From: an uncultured Cytophagaceae bacterium
Lineage (GTDB): Bacteria; Bacteroidota; Bacteroidia; Cytophagales; Microscillaceae
DNA length: 20,862 bases
Assembly: GCA_937899305.1 (NCBI GenBank)
Contig: CALDJV010001205.1
Location: 1 to 20,862, forward strand
Reading direction: 5' to 3'
Part shown: positions 13,791 through 20,862 of the stretch, in pieces
Layout: the number at the start of each line of letters is the position of its first letter
Position numbering within the stretch: the first letter of the stretch is position 1
The notes under the pieces: model-generated
What the model was told of the DNA's origin: nothing
What the model saw: the letters and a program-made list of their open reading frames with translations, nothing else
The model's database searches: none
Translations under genes and position numbers: made by a program

Positions 13791-16091
13791 TTAACTATGA
13801 ATTTCTACCAAGTACTTCACTGTACATTGGACTTCGTTATATACAATATATTCGTTATTGAGTAAGTCGGCTCCTCCACGAGCAAACAACGAATCATAAT
13901 TGCCTCGTTCTTTGAGTAAATCCTCAGTAAGTTCATACATCCAATATTCGTGACTTTTTCGTCTTAAGCAATTGCCTAAATGTACTTCATAAATGGCCAA
14001 ATAAGCTTTGTTAGACTCGCCACTGGTCCAAAAACTACCATACAAAGAAGAATAGCCCATTGATTTTTTCACCTTATCCGCAAAATAAAGCCCATAACCA
14101 AACATTTTCCCGGTAATCACTGCATTGGCAGGGCGCAATACCAACCCTGTTTTTAGAATAGACCACCAATTTTCGTTACGACTACCATGCCATAGCAGCT
14201 CGGTACGACGATTACGAGCACTTTCTACTTTGGTATCAAAATTAGCCTGAGTTTTGAGGTTGGTGACTTTGTAAGCTTTTTGAAAATAATCTTCAAAATA
14301 TTTATTACCCATCAATTGTCGAATGGCAAGTATGTCACTGAGTTCAGCAGTTTCAATTTTAATTCCCATAGCATCTAACAAGGTTAAGTGTTGGTGTTGA
14401 TGATCCACCGTATTTTTGTGAGTCAAGACTTCTCCTCGCATCACATCCAAGGTAGCTTGTTCTTCGGCAATTCTTTGCCTTACCGATTGGTTATCGTTCA
14501 AAGGTTCGGTGAGATAGTCTTCTACGGTATTCATTTTTCTGGGGATGACTGTGAATAGCTTCAAGAGCAAATCATCAATTTCGCGCCTGGGATTGAGCAT
14601 TTTATGATCCATCAACGCGGTCAAACGAGAAATCTCATCAACCAATAATTGCGCTTCGTCCAATTGGGTAAGGGTTACATTCTGAGCATTGATGGTGTAA
14701 TTGTCAGTGACCGATTGTTGCGAAAACCGCTGTAAGTCTTGTACTAATTGGGCAATGCCAGGTTGCTCAATGGGTACCAAGCCACTTTCTTTTTCTTCTT
14801 GTTTTATCTCATACATATAGGTCACATCTTTGTAACCTTTTCGTAGCTTTTCTTTGTATTTTTTAGCCCATTCCTGAATAGGGTAGGTATAGTAATCCGA
14901 ATAGTTTTCCCCAATGCGTCCGTATTCTACCGTAAATGTGCCGTCTTCATTATCGGTCATGGTGTAAAACTTATTGTCATCATCATACCCATAGTAATGG
15001 TAGTAGTAGCGGTTTTGGGTAGATTTTTCATTACTCACTTTGATCAATTTTTTGACCTTTTGGTGTTGAGCTACCTTGACGAGTATGTCTTGAGCAGCAC
15101 CTTTCAACCTCTGGACTGCTTTAGTATGGCCATTGTTGGTGAGTTGTGCTTCTAGTTGATTCAAAAAATGAGCAATATCTACCCTATCTACGTGTTTTTC
15201 TATTACTTCCAAAGCCGCTTCCCAAAAATCAGTTTGTATTAGAGTAGCACAGATTTGTAATATGGTGTGTTGCTTGTCATCATCTTTCCAGATTTTTTTT
15301 GCAAGGTCCAGTGCTTTCATCAGTAGTTTATGAACCTTGGCGTTTTGTCCCAACACTTGGGCAATGTAAAAGGCCACCTGAGTCAAGGCCAGCGACTTCT
15401 CATAAGTTTTTACCAAACCCTCCGCCATTTTGAGCGCATTGCCCAACATCAACTTTCCTTTTTTTGCGGGTAGGTGCTTACTCAATATGGTCCAAATCCA
15501 TACCTTACTCAACTGATCTTTGAATTCAGAGACTACCTGAATGGCCTGTTCTACCGAATGTTGTTGTAGTACTTGTTGGGTCAATTTTGTAATGAGCGAG
15601 AGTCTTACTGGAATGTCCCTGATACGTTCAGCAGCCTGGAGTGCCTCAATCAAATTGTCTTCTACTAACCGCTCCGTCATTCCCTTGAGCAAACTGGTCT
15701 GGGTTTTCAACGTCTTGATTTCGGAGGCAATGGCAAGTGCTTTTTTGACTTGCTTGTGTTCAAGGTAGTAATGAGCCAAAGATTTCAGGGCAGCCGACTG
15801 GCTACGAGGAATCAACATTTCTTGGGTAGCTTGGTAAGCCAAATCAGGAAGATGTTTTGCCAAGGCCTGTTGCAAAATCTTTTTTAAAATAGCCGCTTGT
15901 TTGCGTTCATCGGGTAGCCATTGGGCTACTTTGAGGGCTCGCTCAATGGCTTGATTGTCCAATAAATTGTCAATGATGAGTTCCAAGCCCATCATTTTAT
16001 TTTTTTTGAGTTTAATATCCTTGGCAAACGCCAGGGCTTTATCAACTTCTTGGTTTTTTAAGTAGTAAGTAACAGTTTCCTTATGTGTCAT
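13791..16091 (-). CDS. Poly(ADP-ribose) polymerase-like protein with helical repeats and WGR domain
   Basis: A 766-aa protein with no signal peptide, so cytoplasmic. Residues 1-345 are helical repeats of TPR-like or solenoid type (VDKALAFAKDIK, VKKALAIASEIKTLK, LIEALQAAERIRD). Residues 349-430 are a WGR domain (KFYTMTDNEDGTFTVEYGRI), with Tyr in place of the usual Trp of the signature. About 440-550 matches the PARP regulatory helical domain, and 570-764 the ADP-ribosyltransferase catalytic domain. The H-Y-E triad of PARP1-type enzymes is visible: H635 in LLWHGSR, Y669 in GYGLYFAD and E747 in NNEYIVYNE. By family knowledge it should transfer ADP-ribose from NAD+ to proteins or nucleic acid, and the Glu favours chain elongation. 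WGR domains in PARPs help sense DNA breaks. No macrodomain or glycohydrolase is nearby. Whether it acts in DNA repair, defence or signalling cannot be read here. Confidence 0.92.
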   Translation of the reverse strand: MTHKETVTYYLKNQEVDKALAFAKDIKLKKNKMMGLELIIDNLLDNQAIERALKVAQWLPDERKQAAILKKILQQALAKHLPDLAYQATQEMLIPRSQSAALKSLAHYYLEHKQVKKALAIASEIKTLKTQTSLLKGMTERLVEDNLIEALQAAERIRDIPVRLSLITKLTQQVLQQHSVEQAIQVVSEFKDQLSKVWIWTILSKHLPAKKGKLMLGNALKMAEGLVKTYEKSLALTQVAFYIAQVLGQNAKVHKLLMKALDLAKKIWKDDDKQHTILQICATLIQTDFWEAALEVIEKHVDRVDIAHFLNQLEAQLTNNGHTKAVQRLKGAAQDILVKVAQHQKVKKLIKVSNEKSTQNRYYYHYYGYDDDNKFYTMTDNEDGTFTVEYGRIGENYSDYYTYPIQEWAKKYKEKLRKGYKDVTYMYEIKQEEKESGLVPIEQPGIAQLVQDLQRFSQQSVTDNYTINAQNVTLTQLDEAQLLVDEISRLTALMDHKMLNPRREIDDLLLKLFTVIPRKMNTVEDYLTEPLNDNQSVRQRIAEEQATLDVMRGEVLTHKNTVDHQHQHLTLLDAMGIKIETAELSDILAIRQLMGNKYFEDYFQKAYKVTNLKTQANFDTKVESARNRRTELLWHGSRNENWWSILKTGLVLRPANAVITGKMFGYGLYFADKVKKSMGYSSLYGSFWTSGESNKAYLAIYEVHLGNCLRRKSHEYWMYELTEDLLKERGNYDSLFARGGADLLNNEYIVYNEVQCTVKYLVEIHS

Positions 16092-16289
16092 AATGCGGGA
16101 GTTTAAGCATCAATATAATATGATTGATACTCCAATTTACGCACTACATTGCACACTAAGCGCTTGGCAACAGGCTTGACTTTATTTTATTTTTTTAAAT
16201 TATTATAGGCTTTTAAGATGTTGACTATGAGGGTTTTAATTTGCGTTTGAGAATAAAAAAATATTGTTTTTTAGATGGGAGTTTTTTTT

Positions 16290-16313
16290 AGTCCACAGTC
16301 GATAGTCCACAGT
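16290..16313 (+). repeat. AGTCCACAGTCGA element, copy B
   Basis: Two tandem AGTCCACAG words are separated by TCGAT. It is the counterpart of 11876-11897 in the opposite orientation. TTAGTTGGTAG follows at 16319; the same word also flanks copy A, which supports a shared origin for both loci. Confidence 0.6.
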
Positions 16314-16370
16314 GTTCCTTAGTTGGTAGCAATTAAATGAAAAGTGAAAAACGCAAAATGAAAAATAATA

Positions 16371-16425
16371 CGTCGCTGCGCGCAACCATTTAGTAATGCA
16401 ACAATGAGCCGAAGGCGGAACAATG
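16371..16425 (+). repeat. Dispersed intergenic repeat, copy B1
   Basis: It starts CGTCGCTGCGCGCAACCATT and ends with GAGCCGAAGGCGGAACAATG, closely matching copy A1 on the opposite strand. A shorter fragment, GCAACAATGAGCGCAGCAAT, follows at 16441-16460. Confidence 0.7.
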
Positions 16426-16492
16426 TAACAATAAAAAAATGCAACAATGAGCGCAGCAATAGAAATTATCATATTTGCGAAAACGATAAGTT

Positions 16493-16557
16493 AATCGACG
16501 CTTCGCGCAACAATTAAACAATTAAACAATGTAACAATGAGCCAAAGGCGGAACAAT
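16493..16557 (+). repeat. Dispersed intergenic repeat, copy B2
   Basis: It contains ACGCTTCGCGCAAC, then AATTAAACAATTAAACAATG words, then GAGCCAAAGGCGGAAC, in the same order as the other copies. It ends about nine bases before the proC stop codon. Confidence 0.65.
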
Positions 16558-16565
16558 TTAAAGCA

Positions 16566-17366
16566 CTACTTCCCCAATTCAACCGAGCGTTCTAAAGCCT
16601 TTTTCAAGCCTTCTTGGATATGATTATTCAGAGTGAGGTGCTCAAATTTTTGGATCGCAGCTTCAGTAGTTCCCCCCTTAGAAGACACCCGCTTGATCCA
16701 TTCTTGACAACTGGCCTGACTACGGTTCTCTAAATGAATGGCACCCAAAAAAGTCTGTTCCACCAAAAGTTCGGCTTCCGATTGGTTAAAGCCCATGGCT
16801 TGAGCCGCATCCATCATAGCTTGCATAAAATAAAATACATAGGCTGGTCCACTGCCCGAAATCGCGGTAACTGCATTGAGTTTTTCTTCTTCCTCAAAGT
16901 AAAGCGACTTTCCCGTAGTATTGATGAGATTTTGCACAATGAAGAGTTCTTTTTTATCTACCGAAGCATCTGCAGTAAATCCAGTCATCCCCATTCCAAT
17001 TTGAGCGGGTAAATTGGGCATGGCACGGATCACTTTAGTAGTAGGGACCCAAGATTTAATTTTCTCAATGCTGATACCTGCCATAATAGATACCAACAAA
17101 TGATGAGCATGCAGATAGGGTCGAATATGTTCAAACAAACGTGTGGCATCTTGAGGCTTGATGGCTAAGAAAATCAAATCCATCGATTTTATCCATTCGC
17201 CAGGAGCATAATAAGTATGAGTGTACCCTTGGGCTTGTAGTGCCTGGGCTTTTTCTTGTGAATGTTCCAGAATGTACAATTGTTCCTTGGTGATCAAATG
17301 ATTGTTCAAAAAGCTGGAAGTATAAATCTTGCCCATATTGCCTGCCCCTACTATAAGTATGTTCAT
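16566..17366 (-). CDS. proC: Pyrroline-5-carboxylate reductase
   Basis: A 266-aa cytoplasmic enzyme of normal family length that catalyses the last step of proline synthesis, reducing 1-pyrroline-5-carboxylate to proline with NAD(P)H. The nucleotide-binding loop GAGNMG is at residues 7-12 after a short beta strand. AMPNLPAQIGMGMTG (115-129), TAISGSGPAYVFYF (167-180) and the ProC signature with RVSSKGGTTEAA (226-237) are all present. It is monocistronic, convergent with no gene and divergent from the methyltransferase gene. A promoter candidate lies just upstream. Copy B2 of the dispersed repeat abuts its 3' end. Confidence 0.96.
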   Translation of the reverse strand: MNILIVGAGNMGKIYTSSFLNNHLITKEQLYILEHSQEKAQALQAQGYTHTYYAPGEWIKSMDLIFLAIKPQDATRLFEHIRPYLHAHHLLVSIMAGISIEKIKSWVPTTKVIRAMPNLPAQIGMGMTGFTADASVDKKELFIVQNLINTTGKSLYFEEEEKLNAVTAISGSGPAYVFYFMQAMMDAAQAMGFNQSEAELLVEQTFLGAIHLENRSQASCQEWIKRVSSKGGTTEAAIQKFEHLTLNNHIQEGLKKALERSVELGK

Positions 17367-17387
17367 AATGTCAAATAGTTAGTTTTT

Positions 17388-17417
17388 CAATTATACTAAG
17401 TTTTATTGCGAAACAAA
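17388..17417 (-). promoter_or_regulatory. Candidate Bacteroidota-type promoter for proC
   Basis: On the minus strand a TTTG box (17417-17414) and TATAATTG (17395-17388) are 18 bases apart. TATAATTG matches TAnnTTTG at all but one fixed base. The spacing and a leader of about 15 bases fit; the evidence is a word match only. Confidence 0.35.
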
Positions 17418-17468
17418 TGTAAGTCATATGATAAAATCATTAGGTAAGGTGAATTTCATCAAAACCTG

Positions 17469-17476
17469 TAACTTTG
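17469..17476 (+). promoter_or_regulatory. Candidate -7 promoter element for the methyltransferase gene
   Basis: TAACTTTG matches TAnnTTTG fully and would give a leader of about 115 bases. No clear TTTG box lies upstream at the usual spacing, so support is modest. Confidence 0.3.
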
Positions 17477-17597
17477 TATCTTATTAGAATGGTAAAATAT
17501 GGTTGTTGGCGATATTAATAATACTCTACAGTGATTTTAATTGGCTATAGACTAAATGCGGTGGACTATTGTATTAACAATCAATAATTAAAATAAT

Positions 17598-18500
17598 ATG
17601 CTCGAGACCTTGACTCAGTGCCCTGTTTGTGGAACAAATGAATTCAAAAACTTTCTGACTTGTCAAGATTACACGGTTACCCAAGAACAATTTGCCATTG
17701 TTCAATGTACCAATTGTGGATTCAAATTTACCAACCCCCGGCCCAACGAAGCCCACATTGGACGGTATTATCAATCTGAAGATTACATTTCACACAGTAA
17801 TACCAAAAAAGGGCTCATCAATCGAGTGTATCATGTAGTGCGAAACCGGGCGCTGAAAGGGAAACTAAAACTGGTCAATCAGTTGGTAGGCCAACAACCC
17901 AAACAGCTCTTAGACATTGGATGTGGCACTGGTTTTTTTCTGGATACCTGTAAGGCAAATGGATGGGAGATATCGGGAAGCGAACCAGACCCCAAAACTA
18001 GAGATTTCGCGGCTCAACAGGTAGGTATTGAAATACAACCAGATATTTTTACCGAAAAATTTCAACCACAACAATTCAGTATCATTACCATGTGGCATGT
18101 GCTAGAGCATGTACACCAACTAGATCGTACCATCGAGAGGTTACAAGCATTGCTCCACGACCAGGGTACTTTAGTTGTGGCAGTACCCAATGCCAACGCC
18201 CACGAGACTCAAAACTTCGAAGCCACTTGGGCAGCTTACGATGTGCCTCGTCATCTCTATCATTTTACTCCCGAAACAATGACTCCTTTGTTTGAGAGAC
18301 ATGGATTTCGGGTGGAAAAACACCTGCCGATGTACTTCGATTCCTATTACATTAGTATGCTGAGTCAAAAATACAAAACCGGAAAAAACAACTATCCCAA
18401 AGCGTTTTTACAGGGGTGGAAGTCGAACCAATGGGCCAAAAAACATAACAATAATTACTCAAGTGTAATTTATATCATCCGTAAAGCACCCCGCTCATAA
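17598..18500 (+). CDS. Zinc-ribbon class I SAM-dependent methyltransferase
   Basis: A 300-aa soluble protein. Residues 8-40 carry two CxxC pairs (CPVC at 8-11 and CTNC at 37-40) that should bind one zinc ion. Residues 101-200 form a class I methyltransferase core: LLDIGCGTGFFL (104-115) is the SAM-binding motif I, SEPDP (128-132) the acidic motif and MWHVLEHV (165-172) a later conserved motif of the Methyltransf_23 type. Such zinc-ribbon methyltransferases often act on sugars or other small molecules, but the substrate cannot be read here, and the neighbours (proC, MoxR) give no hint. The gene is probably transcribed alone; a 9-pair hairpin lies about 75 bases after the stop. Confidence 0.85.
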   Translation: MLETLTQCPVCGTNEFKNFLTCQDYTVTQEQFAIVQCTNCGFKFTNPRPNEAHIGRYYQSEDYISHSNTKKGLINRVYHVVRNRALKGKLKLVNQLVGQQPKQLLDIGCGTGFFLDTCKANGWEISGSEPDPKTRDFAAQQVGIEIQPDIFTEKFQPQQFSIITMWHVLEHVHQLDRTIERLQALLHDQGTLVVAVPNANAHETQNFEATWAAYDVPRHLYHFTPETMTPLFERHGFRVEKHLPMYFDSYYISMLSQKYKTGKNNYPKAFLQGWKSNQWAKKHNNNYSSVIYIIRKAPRS

Positions 18501-18574
18501 CTTATACTTTTGCGAGGAAACCAACTTTGTTTTAAGCCAAAAGTTTATATATTTACACGACTAACTAAACTTTA

Positions 18575-18597
18575 GGGATCGTTTATTGAATGATCCC
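18575..18597 (+). terminator. Possible hairpin terminator or leader structure
   Basis: GGGATC (18575-18580) pairs with GATCCC (18592-18597). Inner pairs extend the stem to nine with one G-U and leave a 5-base loop. The following bases are only weakly T-rich, so it may be a poor terminator for the methyltransferase gene or a structure upstream of the MoxR gene. Confidence 0.35.
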
Positions 18598-18655
18598 TTG
18601 AAAAGCCACTTGTATTGATCTTTAAATATCTTTATAGGTATATCTAATCAAACTT

Positions 18656-19621
18656 ATGTTCGAGAGTCGTGTAGATTTAGACAAACTTCGGGATTCAGTT
18701 ACTCAAATTAAACTTGAAATAGAAAAAGTAGTAGTAGGACAACCTGAGATGGTAGAACTGCTGATTACTGCTATTCTTACTGATGGCCATGTGCTAATAG
18801 AGGGCGTACCAGGAGTTGCTAAAACCCTTACTGCCAAGTTGATGTCTAAAATCATTTCTATTGACTTTGCCCGCATCCAATTTACTCCCGATTTGATGCC
18901 TTCCGATGTATTGGGTACTTCTATCTTTAACCAAAAAACGGCTGAGTTTGAGTTTAAAAAAGCCCCCATTTTCTCTAATTTTATTCTGATAGATGAAATC
19001 AATCGGGCCCCTGCCAAAACCCAAGCCGCATTGTTTGAAGTCATGGAAGAGCGACAAATCACTTTTGATGGTATCACCTACCAAATGGAGCCTCCTTTTC
19101 TGGTATTGGCTACCCAAAACCCCATCGAGCAAGAAGGAACTTATCGTTTGCCAGAAGCACAACTCGATCGTTTTTTATTCAAGATTGAGGTTGGTTATCC
19201 CTCTCTCGATGAAGAAACGACCATTTTGAACAAAGCCATTGAACGTAAAGCAATTCCGCAATTAGAAGGAGTAGAACCCATATTGTCGCGAGAATTGATT
19301 CAAACTTTTCGAGAGCAAGTAAAAGAAATTCACATAGAGCCCGAACTAGTAAAATACATTGCTGAAATTGTGAGTCAAACCCGTCAACACAATGCCTTGT
19401 TCTTAGGGGCTTCTCCGCGCGCTTCCTTGGCGGTTCTAAACAGTGCCCGAGCATTTGCTGCCATGCAAGGTCGTGATTTTGTACAACCCGACGATATCAA
19501 AAAGGTGACTTATGCGGTTTTACGCCATCGCATCATTTTGACTCCCGAAAAAGAAATGGAAGGATTGAGTATCGATGAAGTCATCAAGCGGATTATCCAA
19601 AGTGTAGAAGTACCTCGTTAG
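18656..19621 (+). CDS. MoxR-family AAA+ ATPase
   Basis: A 321-aa cytoplasmic ATPase of normal family length. Walker A is GVPGVAKTLTAK (50-61), Walker B FILIDEINRAP (109-119), sensor ATQNPIEQEGTYRLPEAQ (152-169) with DRF (171-173) supplying the arginine finger, and the C-terminal lid contains ASPRASLAVLNSARAFAA. MoxR proteins act as chaperones that assemble or activate partner complexes, often with von Willebrand factor A domain proteins. The next gene, a DUF58 protein, starts 11 bases after this stop, the usual pairing in Bacteroidota gene clusters for envelope stress or aerotolerance (Bat) proteins. The start at 18656 gives the expected N-terminus. Confidence 0.93.
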   Translation: MFESRVDLDKLRDSVTQIKLEIEKVVVGQPEMVELLITAILTDGHVLIEGVPGVAKTLTAKLMSKIISIDFARIQFTPDLMPSDVLGTSIFNQKTAEFEFKKAPIFSNFILIDEINRAPAKTQAALFEVMEERQITFDGITYQMEPPFLVLATQNPIEQEGTYRLPEAQLDRFLFKIEVGYPSLDEETTILNKAIERKAIPQLEGVEPILSRELIQTFREQVKEIHIEPELVKYIAEIVSQTRQHNALFLGASPRASLAVLNSARAFAAMQGRDFVQPDDIKKVTYAVLRHRIILTPEKEMEGLSIDEVIKRIIQSVEVPR

Positions 19622-19632
19622 CACCTATTCAG

Positions 19633-20862
19633 ATGAGATTTATCAAATCATTTTATCTAAACTATAGATTTTTTGCGGCATTTACTGGAATCATCCTGCT
19701 GTTTGTGTTAGGATTTATGGTAGAGGTATTGATCATCATTGCTAAAATAGCCTTATTGGTTTTGATATTTCTTTTGTTGATTGATGTTCTACTCATGTAT
19801 GGAGTGAAAAATGGACTGAAAGGAGCAAGAAGTACCAACGAAAAATTATCGAATGGAGACCAAAATAAAATCCTGATTGAACTCAAAAATGCCTATAACT
19901 TTGTTCTAAGCCTTAAAATCATTGATGAAATCCCTCATCAATTTCAAATTCGAGATTTTTTATTTGAAACCAAATTAGAAACAGGGGCCAGCAAAAGTAT
20001 TCAATATACCATTCGTCCAGTCAAGCGAGGAGAATACAAGTTTGGAGCTTTGAATGTATACGCTTCGGGTAAAATTGGTTTGGTAGCTCGAAGGTACCGA
20101 TTTGCTCAAGAGCAAACCATCCCCGTTTACCCTTCTTATTTGCAAATGCGTAAATACGAATTATTAGCCATATCGAATCGTTTGACCGAAGTAGGGGTAA
20201 AAAAAATAAGAAAAGTAGGGCGTAATCAAGAGTTTGAGCAAATCAAAGAATATGTACAAGGAGACGACATTCGCACCATCAATTGGAAAGCCACTGCGCG
20301 TCGCAATACCCTGATGGTCAATCATTATCAGGATGAAAAATCACAACAAGTATACAGTATCATTGACAAAGGGCGGGTCATGAAAATGCCTTTTGAACAC
20401 ATGAGTCTGCTCGATTATGCCATCAATGCCAGTTTGGTGGTGTCCAACATAGCCATGAACAAAGACGACAAAGCAGGACTCATCACTTTTAACCATCAGG
20501 TAGAATCAATTTTACTGGCTCGTAGAGGGTTATCCCAAATGCAAAGCATTCTGGAGGTGTTGTATAAGCAAAAAACCGCATTCAAAGAATCCAATTTCGA
20601 GAAACTCTACATTACCCTCAAAAGTAAAATAAACCATCGCAGTCTGATTATTCTGTATACCAACTTTGAGTCTGAAACTAGTTTACAGCGGCAACTTCCC
20701 TATCTCAAGGCCATTGCCAGCAATCATTTGCTACTCGTTGTGTTATTCAAAAACACCGAATTACAAACTTTATTAGATGCAACTACCTACTCTACCGAGG
20801 AAGTGTACTTGAAAACCATTGCCGAAAAGTTTGATTTTGAAAAACGGCTCATTGTAAGAGAG
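19633..20862 (+). CDS. DUF58 domain protein, partial (runs off window)
   Basis: ATG at 19633 opens a frame of 410 codons without a stop to the end of the window. Two membrane segments sit near the N-terminus (about residues 11-31 and 32-56, rich in Leu, Ile, Val). The DUF58 signature EFEQIKEYVQGDDIRTINWK is centred near residue 210, followed by a von Willebrand factor A-like region starting at VYSIIDKGRVM. The usual DxSxS metal site is not obvious here (IIDKGR instead), as in many DUF58 proteins. It is cotranscribed with the MoxR ATPase upstream, which probably acts on it. The Bat-type proteins usually found after such a pair would lie beyond the window. Confidence 0.88.
   Translation, partial: MRFIKSFYLNYRFFAAFTGIILLFVLGFMVEVLIIIAKIALLVLIFLLLIDVLLMYGVKNGLKGARSTNEKLSNGDQNKILIELKNAYNFVLSLKIIDEIPHQFQIRDFLFETKLETGASKSIQYTIRPVKRGEYKFGALNVYASGKIGLVARRYRFAQEQTIPVYPSYLQMRKYELLAISNRLTEVGVKKIRKVGRNQEFEQIKEYVQGDDIRTINWKATARRNTLMVNHYQDEKSQQVYSIIDKGRVMKMPFEHMSLLDYAINASLVVSNIAMNKDDKAGLITFNHQVESILLARRGLSQMQSILEVLYKQKTAFKESNFEKLYITLKSKINHRSLIILYTNFESETSLQRQLPYLKAIASNHLLLVVLFKNTELQTLLDATTYSTEEVYLKTIAEKFDFEKRLIVRE

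Larger units (their letters stand above)
16092..16565. other. Intergenic region with second repeat locus
   Basis: This 474-base gap lies upstream of the PARP gene and downstream of proC. The part near the PARP start is AT-rich and must hold its promoter, but no confident element was found (TAAATTGG, about 50 bases upstream of the ATG, is a partial match). The rest is made of the dispersed repeat units described separately. An open frame of 78 codons on the minus strand (16236-16472) consists largely of this repeat and is not a credible gene. Confidence 0.55.

Noticed and set aside
16236..16472. A 78-codon minus-strand frame
   Set aside because: It is built largely from the dispersed repeat and has no gene-like features.
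11726..16557. CRISPR array
   Set aside because: The repeats are only two per locus, diverged, hairpin-bearing and without unique spacers of even length; no cas genes are present.
13791..17366. A defence island around the PARP gene
   Set aside because: Neighbours are a TPR regulator and proC; no nuclease, macrodomain, toxin-antitoxin or phage-related gene was seen, so a multi-gene system is not supported.
18703..19162. Two overlapping minus-strand frames of over 120 codons
   Set aside because: Both are antisense to the MoxR gene, whose motifs are unmistakable on the plus strand.

Overview
The window looks like chromosomal DNA from a Bacteroidota member of the order Cytophagales. Microscilla or a close relative is my best guess, from memory of gene content rather than any comparison. 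The evidence is the AT-rich sequence, a large surface protein with a type IX secretion (T9SS) C-terminal sorting domain, TAnnTTTG-like promoter words instead of sigma70 boxes, LysM proteins with a double-psi beta-barrel domain, a DUF4905-like gene, and a membrane TPR regulator with a LuxR-type helix-turn-helix. I found no rRNA, tRNA, CRISPR array, prophage or intact insertion sequence.

Layout. (1) 1-4033, minus strand: an envelope block of a DUF4905-like cytoplasmic protein, a 675-aa protein with five LysM domains, a hairpin terminator, a 194-aa LysM protein and the 5' part of a leucine-rich-repeat protein cut by the window edge. (2) 4034-4574: a gene-poor gap. (3) 4575-5948, plus strand: a long-form NfeD membrane serine protease. 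It ends in a two-way terminator shared with the convergent T9SS surface protein (6069-9363, minus), whose frame is broken at a run of seven G. (4) 9669-11282, plus strand: an RqcH/NEMF-type NFACT protein of ribosome-associated quality control. (5) 11283-11946: a gap with dispersed repeats. (6) 11947-16091, minus strand: a TPR-transmembrane-HTH regulator and, upstream of it, a 766-aa protein joining helical repeats, a WGR domain and a complete poly(ADP-ribose) polymerase catalytic domain. (7) 16092-16565: a second locus of the dispersed repeat, inverted relative to the first. (8) 16566-17366, minus: proC; 17598-18500, plus: a zinc-ribbon methyltransferase; 18656-20862, plus: a MoxR ATPase and a DUF58 protein that runs off the window.

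Most genes are ordinary for this group. The items most worth a second look are the bacterial WGR-PARP with a helical-repeat N-terminus, the G7 frameshift that separates the export signal from the T9SS sorting signal of a surface protein, the pair of LysM/DPBB proteins with opposite domain order and no RlpA-type catalytic motif, and the paired intergenic repeat family. No clear multi-gene defence or otherwise new system is visible. The PARP gene is the strongest candidate for unusual biology, but no macrodomain or ADP-ribosylglycohydrolase partner lies in the window.
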